From the NCBI GenBank assembly GCA_018064245.1, contig JAGHVO010000080.1, forward strand, positions 1 through 47,607: a stretch of 47,607 bases of DNA, written 5' to 3'. This document shows positions 40,822 through 47,607 of this stretch, piece by piece. Every line of letters begins with the position of its first letter. The first letter of the stretch is position 1. The notes under the pieces were generated by a model. That model ran no database searches, was not told where the DNA came from, and saw only the letters and a list, made by a program, of their open reading frames with translations. The position numbers were made by a program, and so were the translations under genes. Source of the stretch: Candidatus Colimorpha pelethequi (lineage in GTDB: Bacteria > Bacteroidota > Bacteroidia > Bacteroidales > P3).

Positions 40822-42531
40822 ATGAAAAATATAAAAAGCTTTTTTTGTGTTGGTTGTTTGCTGACAATAATTTTGTTTTCAGCAAGTTGCGCCCGTCAAG
40901 GCTACCCAAATGGAGGCCCTGTCGACAAGGAACAGCCTGTGGTCAAAGGAATGTCACCGGCAAACGAGTCGCTCCATTTTACGGGCAACCGTTTCAGCAT
41001 TGATTTTGACGAATATATTCAGTTGAAAGACGCCGACAACAACGTCATTGTGTCTCCTCCAATGAACCCGAAGCCCGAATACAAGGCCAACGGACGCAGG
41101 CTGGAAGTAACCATTCGCGACACCTTGCAACCCGACGTAACCTACCTCTTCCAGTTCAAAGAAGCCATTATTGATTTCCACGAAGGGAATCCACTTCCTT
41201 CGTTCGAATACGCATTGTCAACCGGCAACGTCATCGACAGTATGGAAATGCGCGGAAAAATCGTTGACGCCCTCACAGGCAAGCCTTCCGAAAATACACT
41301 TGCCGTTTTGGCATATCCCGCCGATGCGCCAGATTCCGCAGTGGTCAACCAAAACCCTATATATCAAACTCGTACCAACAAGCGAGGGGAATTTCTCTTC
41401 AGCCACATCCGCAAGGGAGATTATCGTATTGTGGCGTTAGACGATGGCAACAAGAACTTACGATTCAATCCCGAAGAGGCGATTGCCTGGACCGACCAGC
41501 CGGTGGCGAGCCATATCGTTCCACGCAAGGACACCACACAGACCGACTCGGCTAACACATTCAAATCAGCCGTGGAAAAAACCGCCGCCTATCCAATATA
41601 CCAACTTTTCCTCTCAAAGAATGAAAAAACGGCACAAAGATTGACCAAGAGCGAGTTTACGGATTTCTCCCGAATCCAATTGGCAAGTGCCGCTCCGCTC
41701 AAAGCGCCTACGATTTCAACAACCGACTCTATCGTGTGGAAAATAAATTCTTTGCACGATACAATCAATATCTGGATTTTGTCCAAGAACATCGATTCCA
41801 CATTGCTCTATGTCCAAGATGCCTCGGGTATCAACGACACCCTCAAATTGAAATACCGCGCGAAACGCAACGCACAGTCACGCAACGCTTTCCAAAAAGG
41901 AAAACCTTCAGCGACGGCAAGTTTCTCCTTTGGACAGAACTGCAATTTCTACGATTCCCTCTTTATCCGTTTTTCCGATCCTATAGCCCCAAACGGCAGA
42001 CCCGAAGGCGACTCGGTGGTGCAGATTCTCCATCTCAAAGACAGTTCCATCTCCTTCGCCGGAGTAGAATGGGATAGCCTCGGGCTCAGCGCACGCATCA
42101 AATTCACGCCCAAGCCGAATAATAAATACCAGTTTTTCGTCAAAGAAAAGCTGTTCACCAACATCTACGATGTCGCCTCCGACAGCCTCAAAGTCACTAC
42201 CGATGTCAACTCTCCCGAAAGTTTCGGCAACATTCTTTTCCACGTTGAATCCGCCCAAATGCCTTTGGTAGTTCAGCTTCTCGACGAAAAAGACAACTTG
42301 CTCCACAGCACTCCTGTCAAGGAAGACGGCGATGTGAAATTCAGCAATCTCAAACCTGGCAAATACCGTGTGCGCACCATTTTCGACCGCAACAACAACG
42401 GAGCTTGGGATCCCGGCGACTATTGGCAACATCTTCAACCCGAAAAGGTTATCTACTATCAGAAAACGCTCGAACTCCGCGCTAACTGGGATATGGAAGA
42501 AACATGGAAAATTGAACTTAGTGACCAATAA
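40822..42531 (+). CDS. Ig-like (Big_5) domain lipoprotein
   Basis: The product (569 aa from ATG 40822) is an exported lipoprotein with lipobox LFSASC. An Ig-like SbsA-type domain (Big_5) follows: PVVKGMSPANESLHFTGN, then RFSIDFDEYIQLKDADNNVI and PDVTYLFQFKEAIIDFHEGN. A DNKRGEFLFSHIRKGDYRIV-like segment (carboxypeptidase-regulatory fold) and a late LKPGKYRVRTIFDRNNNGAWDPG segment are also seen. Bacteroidetes have one such protein per genome, at the outer membrane, of unknown role. A longer in-frame start at 40582 is unlikely, since it runs opposite the small gene and the intergenic region. Confidence 0.85.
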   Translation: MKNIKSFFCVGCLLTIILFSASCARQGYPNGGPVDKEQPVVKGMSPANESLHFTGNRFSIDFDEYIQLKDADNNVIVSPPMNPKPEYKANGRRLEVTIRDTLQPDVTYLFQFKEAIIDFHEGNPLPSFEYALSTGNVIDSMEMRGKIVDALTGKPSENTLAVLAYPADAPDSAVVNQNPIYQTRTNKRGEFLFSHIRKGDYRIVALDDGNKNLRFNPEEAIAWTDQPVASHIVPRKDTTQTDSANTFKSAVEKTAAYPIYQLFLSKNEKTAQRLTKSEFTDFSRIQLASAAPLKAPTISTTDSIVWKINSLHDTINIWILSKNIDSTLLYVQDASGINDTLKLKYRAKRNAQSRNAFQKGKPSATASFSFGQNCNFYDSLFIRFSDPIAPNGRPEGDSVVQILHLKDSSISFAGVEWDSLGLSARIKFTPKPNNKYQFFVKEKLFTNIYDVASDSLKVTTDVNSPESFGNILFHVESAQMPLVVQLLDEKDNLLHSTPVKEDGDVKFSNLKPGKYRVRTIFDRNNNGAWDPGDYWQHLQPEKVIYYQKTLELRANWDMEETWKIELSDQ

Positions 42532-42563
42532 CCTTAACCTTGACTCTAACCTTAACCTTTAAC
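42532..42563. repeat. Hexamer array after the Big_5 lipoprotein gene
   Basis: CCTTAACCTTGACTCTAACC, then TTAACCTTTAACTC, followed by AATTCTCAATTAGTTAAGTT and AATCTTCAAAACTTCTAATC. It is in transcription sense. Confidence 0.75.
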
Positions 42564-42645
42564 TCTTATCTAAATTAATTCTCAATTAGTTAAGTTTATA
42601 TCTCTTAACCAACTCCTAATCTTCAAAACTTCTAATCTCCATCTT

Positions 42646-44100
42646 TTGAACAAAAAACTCGTCTCCGGTCTTTTTTGGGTGCTGCTGCTCAACATCATTG
42701 TCAAGCCGCTGTGGATTCTTGGCATTGAGGTAGGCGTGCAGAATGCCGTTGGAGCAGAGGCCTACGGATTCTATTTCTCCATCTTCAACTTCGCCTATAT
42801 CTTCAACATCCTGCTGGACCTTGGCATCACCAACTTCAACACCCGCAACATCGCCCAACACCCCCACCTCATCAACAAGCATTTTGGGGGCATCCTCACC
42901 ATCAAACTCTTGCTTCTGGCACTCTATCTGGTGGTGACTTTCACCGTGGGGCTGCTCATCGGCTACAACTCAAAGCAATTCGCTCTCCTCGCCATCCTCA
43001 CCTTCAACCAATTCCTCAACTCACTCATTCTCTATCTGCGCAGCAATTTCGAAGGACTGTTGCTTTTCAAATGGGACAGCGTGCTCTCGGTACTCGACCG
43101 ACTGCTGATGATTGTCATCTGCGGCGTATTGCTGCTCAACACCTACACCCGTTCGCATTTCAAGATTGAATATTTCGTGCTGGCGCAGACGGCCGCCTAC
43201 CTCATAACTACCATCGTGGCACTTGCCGCATTGCTCCACAGCCGTCATTCCCACGCGCTCAAACTGCGGCTTCGCTTCAACAAGCCATTCTCTCTCGCCA
43301 TCCTCAAACAAAGCGCTCCTTTTGCTTTGCTCGTGCTCTTGATGGCATCTTACAACCGCATCGACCCCGTTTTGCTGCAACGCTTGTTGCCCGACGGAGA
43401 CTATCAAGCGGGCATATACGCCAGTGCGTTCCGACTCCTTGACGCGCTGACCATGATCGCCTACCTTTTCTCAGTACCGCTGCTGCCCATCTACTCTCGA
43501 TTGGTAAAAAAAGAGACACAAAACCCCAACGAGATTGCCGAAACCACCAAGTCGATGTTCTCGCTCGTGTGGGTGTTCTCCATCACGGCAGCCATCACCC
43601 TCTCCTCCATGGCGACACCGCTCATGGAACTGCTCTACACCGAGCACACCGAAACCTCCGCACAAGTCTTCCGCATCCTCATCTACGGCATTATTCCCAT
43701 CTCTTTCACCTATGTTTTCGGCACACTGCTCACCGCCAACGGAAACCTCAAACAGTTGAACATCTTCGCGGCGCTTTCGCTGCTCATCAACATCGGTTGC
43801 AACCTCTGGCTCATTCCTCGTTATGCCGCCACAGGTTCCGCTTGGGCAAGTCTGATAGCGCAAAGTTTCATGGCACTCACTCAGATGGTCGCCGCCTTCC
43901 GCATCTTCCATTTCCGCATCTCCTTTGACTACCTTTGGAGACTATTGCTCTTTTTGGTAATAGTGGGATGTTGCAACTTCATTCATTTCTCAAGCCTCTG
44001 GTGGCACTTACTTTTTGTTGGCATCGTAGCCCTCATCAATGCAATCCTCCTCTTCGACTTCAACCTCAAAAAATTCATAAGTCCAAAGATTAAGGCATAA
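42646..44100 (+). CDS. Polysaccharide/lipid flippase of the MATE-like (MOP) superfamily
   Basis: The product is 484 aa with about 14 membrane helices. The N-terminus LFWVLLLNIIVKPLWILGIEVGVQNAVG, then GAEAYGFYFSIFNFAYI, resembles oligosaccharide flippases of the Wzx/MurJ-like group. The start is TTG (TTG AAC AAA AAA CTC), reached from a repeat-filled gap; no good ATG is nearby. It may export a lipid-linked saccharide, but without neighbouring glycosyltransferases the substrate is unknown. fabD follows after 45 bases. Confidence 0.85.
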   Translation: MNKKLVSGLFWVLLLNIIVKPLWILGIEVGVQNAVGAEAYGFYFSIFNFAYIFNILLDLGITNFNTRNIAQHPHLINKHFGGILTIKLLLLALYLVVTFTVGLLIGYNSKQFALLAILTFNQFLNSLILYLRSNFEGLLLFKWDSVLSVLDRLLMIVICGVLLLNTYTRSHFKIEYFVLAQTAAYLITTIVALAALLHSRHSHALKLRLRFNKPFSLAILKQSAPFALLVLLMASYNRIDPVLLQRLLPDGDYQAGIYASAFRLLDALTMIAYLFSVPLLPIYSRLVKKETQNPNEIAETTKSMFSLVWVFSITAAITLSSMATPLMELLYTEHTETSAQVFRILIYGIIPISFTYVFGTLLTANGNLKQLNIFAALSLLINIGCNLWLIPRYAATGSAWASLIAQSFMALTQMVAAFRIFHFRISFDYLWRLLLFLVIVGCCNFIHFSSLWWHLLFVGIVALINAILLFDFNLKKFISPKIKA

Positions 44101-44145
44101 AGTCAAAGAAAAACCTTCAACCCAGCAAATCTATAAATTCCGAAC

Positions 44146-45009
44146 ATGAAAGCATATGTATTCCCTGGTCAAGGAGCCCAATTTGTAGGCATGGGCAAAG
44201 ACCTCTATGAAAGCAACCCCGTTTGCCACGACCTGTTCGAGCAAGCCAACGACATCATCGGATTCCGCATCACCGACTTGATGTTCGACGGAACACCCGA
44301 AGACCTCAAACAAACCAAGGTCACCCAACCTGCCGTATTTCTGCACTCTGTAATCCTCGCAACCTCTATGGGCGAAGACTTCCAGCCCGACATGGTGGCA
44401 GGTCATTCCTTGGGCGAATTTTCCGCTCTCGTAGCCGCCAAAGCCATCAGCTTTGAAGACGGACTCCGTTTGGTCATCGCTCGCGCCAATGCCATGCAGA
44501 AAGCCTGCGAACTGCGTCCCTCCACAATGGCTGCCGTCGTCAAACTCGACGACAAGACCGTTGAAGAGGTCTGCGCCTCCATCACCGACGAAATCGTCGT
44601 TCCCGCCAACTACAACTGCCCCGGACAGCTGGTCATCAGCGGCACCATTGAAGGCATCAACAAAGCCTGCGAAAAACTCAAAGCCCTCAAAGGCCGCGCC
44701 TTGCCTTTGGCTGTGGGTGGCGCTTTCCACAGTCCATTGATGGAACCCGCCCGCTTGGAACTCTCCGAAGCCATCCAGAAAACCACATTCTCCTCTCCCA
44801 TCTGCCCCATCTACCAGAACGTCTGCGCCACTCCCGTAACCGACCCAGCCGCCATTCAAGCCAACCTCAACAAACAGCTCACTTCTCCCGTGCGCTGGAC
44901 CGAGACCGTGCGCAACATGGCTGCCGATGGAGCCCAAAGCTTCACCGAGGTAGGTCCAGGCACCGCCCTCACCGGCATGATTGGAAGAATCCTCCCTAAT
45001 TATCTGTGA
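44146..45009 (+). CDS. fabD: Malonyl CoA-acyl carrier protein transacylase
   Basis: The product is 287 aa. The nucleophile is S88 in GHSLGE, Arg R113 lies in IARANAMQ, and catalytic H195 in GAFHSPLM. The N-terminus FPGQGAQFVGMGKDL is the family signature. The enzyme transfers malonyl from CoA to ACP at the start of fatty-acid synthesis. Other fab genes are not next to it here. It is followed by a hexamer-type repeat and a 5'-nucleotidase gene. Confidence 0.96.
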   Translation: MKAYVFPGQGAQFVGMGKDLYESNPVCHDLFEQANDIIGFRITDLMFDGTPEDLKQTKVTQPAVFLHSVILATSMGEDFQPDMVAGHSLGEFSALVAAKAISFEDGLRLVIARANAMQKACELRPSTMAAVVKLDDKTVEEVCASITDEIVVPANYNCPGQLVISGTIEGINKACEKLKALKGRALPLAVGGAFHSPLMEPARLELSEAIQKTTFSSPICPIYQNVCATPVTDPAAIQANLNKQLTSPVRWTETVRNMAADGAQSFTEVGPGTALTGMIGRILPNYL

Positions 45010-45116
45010 CCTTAACCTTTGAACCACTTGAACCACTTGAACTACTTCTTAACTTTTAACTCTTAACTGACTCTAAACCATCAACTTTCAACTCTCAACT
45101 AACTAATTCCCAATTC
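45008..45116. repeat. Word-repeat mosaic between fabD and the 5'-nucleotidase gene
   Basis: GACCTTAACCTTTGAACC, then ACTTGAACCACTTGAACTAC, then AACTTTTAACTCTTAACTGA and CAACTTTCAACTCTCAACTA, ending in TAATTCCCAATTC and the start codon. The words continue into the coding sequence as TTAACTAATTCTCAATTCTT. Confidence 0.75.
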
Positions 45117-46748
45117 GTGAAACGCTTAACTAATTCTCAATTCTTAATCTTTTTTGGTTTGCTATTGGTGGCTTGTAGCCCAAAACAGTATGTAAAAACG
45201 CCAGAAAAGCATCCTCCCCTCAACTACCCCATCGCCATCATCTACGACAACGACGTGCACTGCGCCGTGGACAACTACCCCCAACTGGCGGCGCTACGCA
45301 ACACCGTTCAACGACAGACACCTTATGTCACCATTGTCAGCAGCGGTGATTTTCTGCAAGGCGACCTCATCGGCGCCGCCTCCAAGGGTGGAAGCATCGT
45401 TAGCATCCTCAACGCCATCGACTATGACGTGGTGACGCTCGGCAACCATGAATTTGACTATGGGATGCCACGCTTGCTGGAACTTACCGACAGTTTGGAT
45501 GCCACCGTCGTATGTTGCAACCTGCGCGACGTGAAGGGCGACTCCATTCTCTTCGAGCCTTATCACATCGTTACCTACGGCAACACCGTCATCGCCTACT
45601 TGGGCATCGCCACACCCGCAACCATCTCGGCCACCTCTCCAGCTTACTTCCAAGACGAACAGGGAAACGTGAAATATGATTTCTCCGAAAATGACTTCAT
45701 CGCCAACGTGCAACGCAACATCGACCAAGCCCACCACGAAGGTGCCCAATATATCATCGCACTCTCGCACCTCGGCGACATAATGGAGCAGGATACAAAT
45801 ACCTCCATCGCACTCATCCAAAAAACAAGAGGACTTGACGTGGTACTTGACGGACATTCACACAGCATAATCTCCGATACGATCGTTCGCGACAAGGACG
45901 GAAACCCTGTCTTGCTCAGCTCCACGGGATCCTCGCTCCGCAACATCGGACTGCTTACTCTCGACTCAACAGGACTCTTTCACGCCCAACTTATCCCCGC
46001 CTCCAGCTGCGCCACCGACAGCACCATCTACCGCATTGTGGCACACGAAAAGAAACGCATCCTCGCTCAAGGCTCTTCTACGCTCGCCACAACGGCCTTC
46101 CCACTCTCCGACTCCGACGCGCAAGGCAACCGCGCCGTGCGCAACCAAGAGACCACACTCGGCAATCTCTGCGCCGATGCGCTACGCATCGAATTGGGTA
46201 CCGATATCGTCATCCTCAACGGTGGCGGATTCCGTGCCGGAATCCCTGCGGGAAACATCAACGCCAACGTACTGAAACGCGTCATGCCCTTTGACAACAG
46301 CTGCTGCGTCGCCACAATGACAGGGCAGCAAATCCTCGACGCCCTCGAATACTGCGTCAGCCCGCTACCCGCCGAGACAGGCAACTTCCCTCAAGTAAGC
46401 GGAATGAAGTTCACCATTGACCTCTCCGCAACGCCAACGGTCATCAACGACTACCAAGGACTGTTCGTGGGTGTCGTGGGCGACCGCCGCATCCAAAACC
46501 TGCAAATCCTCAACCCTAACACACAACAATACGAGCCCATAGATCCACAGAAGACCTACACCATCGCCAGCCTCTCCTACCTAATCCAGCAACAAGGCAG
46601 CGGCGGAATGTTGCGCTACGCCACGCTGCAACGCGACACTCAAAGTTCTGTAATCGAAATCCTTTCGCTTTACCTCAAGCACACCCTGAACGGCAAAGTA
46701 CCTCAAAGCTATAAGAAATCCAACGAAAGAATAACCATAAAACACTGA
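45117..46748 (+). CDS. 5'-nucleotidase / metallophosphatase family lipoprotein
   Basis: The product is 543 aa and starts at GTG. The signal KRLTNSQFLIFFGLLLVAC has a lipobox Cys near residue 20; its first half is encoded by a TAACTAATTCTCAATT word. The metallophosphatase core has IIYDNDVHC, SSGDFLQGD, TLGNHEFDYG, SHLGDIM and LDGHSHS, so all metal ligands appear present. The C-terminal domain carries NGGGFRAGIPAGN and VMPFDN, as in UshA. It should release phosphate from nucleotides or other phosphoesters at the cell surface or periplasm. The repeat-coded signal sequence is unusual. Confidence 0.92.
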   Translation: MKRLTNSQFLIFFGLLLVACSPKQYVKTPEKHPPLNYPIAIIYDNDVHCAVDNYPQLAALRNTVQRQTPYVTIVSSGDFLQGDLIGAASKGGSIVSILNAIDYDVVTLGNHEFDYGMPRLLELTDSLDATVVCCNLRDVKGDSILFEPYHIVTYGNTVIAYLGIATPATISATSPAYFQDEQGNVKYDFSENDFIANVQRNIDQAHHEGAQYIIALSHLGDIMEQDTNTSIALIQKTRGLDVVLDGHSHSIISDTIVRDKDGNPVLLSSTGSSLRNIGLLTLDSTGLFHAQLIPASSCATDSTIYRIVAHEKKRILAQGSSTLATTAFPLSDSDAQGNRAVRNQETTLGNLCADALRIELGTDIVILNGGGFRAGIPAGNINANVLKRVMPFDNSCCVATMTGQQILDALEYCVSPLPAETGNFPQVSGMKFTIDLSATPTVINDYQGLFVGVVGDRRIQNLQILNPNTQQYEPIDPQKTYTIASLSYLIQQQGSGGMLRYATLQRDTQSSVIEILSLYLKHTLNGKVPQSYKKSNERITIKH

Positions 46749-46825
46749 TTGAATGATAGAGAATATTATTACTTTTAAAGTTAAACTATCAACAAACAAA
46801 ATCATTCATCAAAATCATTTTCATT

Positions 46826-47428
46826 ATGAAAAAAGGTTGTTTTTTTATGGCGGTACTGCTTGCCGGAATGGCAACAGCCTACTCTCAAACGAAAATTCAA
46901 TTTATTGAAGGACAAAGTGGTCAATCCATCTTGTTTCAAGGATGTGGTTACTCCCTATTCGACAATGCCGTTGGCGATAACCAAGCTTTTACAGAGTCAA
47001 TACATGTTGGCTGGGGGATAGACTCCACTCTCAACATTGGCGCCTACATAGAGGCAACCTCTATCATGATGCCGAATTACGATGAGGCGGCAGCAGCATT
47101 CTCATTGGGTTTTGACTTGCGCGAGTATATACAAATCACCCCCTTGTTGCGCTGCCATTACGGTACGCTGCTGGGTGGAGTATATGCAGCAAACAGTTAC
47201 ACCCTGGCTGACATTAACAAACATGAAAGAAGATGGGGATTTCAGCTTGCTTTGTTTATTGGTGCCGAAATCGCATTTAACGAGCACCTATATATAGGAG
47301 CGAATCTATCTTTCTCGGCGGCAGCAATGCTGACATCTACTTTCGAACCTACCGACGCTACACCGCAAGAAGGAGACAACAGCATTGTGGGGAACAAACT
47401 GCTGATTTCGGCGGGTTACAGGTTTTAA
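46826..47428 (+). CDS. Secreted barrel-like protein of unknown function
   Basis: The product is 200 aa with a signal peptide (KKGCFFMAVLLAGMATAYS, cleaved before Q). The mature part has alternating hydrophobic strands (IHVGWGIDSTLNIGAYIEA, GFQLALFIGAEIAFN, LYIGANLSFSAAAM) and ends KLLISAGYRF, with a C-terminal Phe as in outer-membrane barrels. It may be an outer-membrane protein. No family is recognised. The gene follows the 5'-nucleotidase gene after 77 bases, and a GC-rich hairpin region comes after. Confidence 0.65.
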   Translation: MKKGCFFMAVLLAGMATAYSQTKIQFIEGQSGQSILFQGCGYSLFDNAVGDNQAFTESIHVGWGIDSTLNIGAYIEATSIMMPNYDEAAAAFSLGFDLREYIQITPLLRCHYGTLLGGVYAANSYTLADINKHERRWGFQLALFIGAEIAFNEHLYIGANLSFSAAAMLTSTFEPTDATPQEGDNSIVGNKLLISAGYRF

Positions 47429-47483
47429 CGCACCAAAACAAGCGCAATAATCCATTTGTCTTTTACTAATGGTTCAAATAGTA

Positions 47484-47513
47484 CGGGCGGGGGGCGGCTT
47501 GAGCGCGCGCCCC
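47484..47513. repeat. GC-rich palindromic element in the terminal intergenic region
   Basis: CGGGCGGGGGGCGGCTTGAG and GCGCGCGCCCCTACATG contrast sharply with the AT-rich flanks. GGGGCG (47491-47496) and CGCCCC (47508-47513) pair around an 11-base loop. It looks like an interspersed repeat or an intergenic palindrome more than a terminator, because no T run follows. Confidence 0.45.
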
Positions 47514-47607
47514 TACATGTTGATGGAATATATTTTAAATTAAAACTCGGTTGAGGTCGAATTTGTACACGACCGAATTATTCACAAACCCGGGCCCTTC
47601 GCAGGCC

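Noticed and set aside
1..47607. tRNA, rRNA, transposase, phage or CRISPR genes
   Set aside because: I looked for conserved tRNA arms, rRNA segments, DDE transposase and capsid motifs and saw none, though a computer search would be more certain.

Overview
The window is a gene-dense chromosomal segment from a member of the Bacteroidota, most likely the order Bacteroidales. The evidence is a Por-type (T9SS type A) C-terminal sorting signal on a secreted M1 peptidase, promoters of the Bacteroidetes form (TTTG near -33, TAnnTTTG at -7), and lineage-typical families (UPF0371/DUF1846, PepSY-like lipoprotein, DUF2147, DUF2723, LptE lipoprotein, NamZ/DUF1343, YhhQ, Big_5 lipoprotein). I found no rRNA, tRNA, CRISPR array, transposase or phage structural gene.

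Layout. 1-3.7 kb: a small protein, a UPF0371 protein, a PepSY-like lipoprotein and an arginase-fold protein whose metal ligands are mostly lost. 3.7-8.2 kb (minus): a decaying zinc-ribbon gene, three unrecognised membrane genes, ComM/YifB and a hypothetical gene. 8.2-12.3 kb (minus): aldehyde dehydrogenase, iron-type alcohol dehydrogenase and a frameshifted MerR-GyrI regulator fused to a desulfoferrodoxin-like domain. 12.5-17.4 kb (minus, visibly AT-richer): a HigBA-like pair, a remnant of a methyltransferase C-terminus, and a complete type IIS restriction-modification operon (Dam-type MTase, AlwI-family endonuclease, beta-class MTase). 17.4-17.6 kb: a candidate structured RNA. 17.8-24.0 kb (plus): a same-strand run of a SPFH/band-7 protein, a ribbon-helix-helix protein, two pairs of small four-helix membrane paralogues, a YhfC-type intramembrane protease and a two-gene ABC exporter. 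24.0-33.6 kb (plus): housekeeping and envelope genes (trmN6, lepA, yhhQ, M23-LysM peptidase, trmD, clpP, dut, namZ). 33.7-40.7 kb (minus): a barrel-like protein, the T9SS M1 peptidase, rsgA, a DUF2723 membrane protein, lptE and a 56-residue protein. 40.8-47.4 kb (plus): a Big_5 lipoprotein, a flippase, fabD, a 5'-nucleotidase lipoprotein and a secreted barrel-like protein.

The most unusual property of the DNA is in the gaps between genes. Many intergenic stretches are built from a few short degenerate words: a hexamer (ACCTTG/ACCTTA)n, TAATTCTCAATT, CACTAATCACTAGTCAC, AATCTTCAAATCTCC and AATCAACA. The hexamer usually reads in the direction of transcription. The same words occur inside coding sequence: as an in-frame insert in TrmN6, as a Leu-Asp/Val-Asp run in the MerR-GyrI gene, and as the start of the signal peptide of the 5'-nucleotidase lipoprotein. 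This suggests that the repeats spread or expand and are sometimes adopted as protein sequence.

The best candidates for an undescribed system are the SPFH/RHH/four-helix/YhfC/ABC cluster, the MerR-GyrI-desulforedoxin fusion, and the word-repeat family itself.
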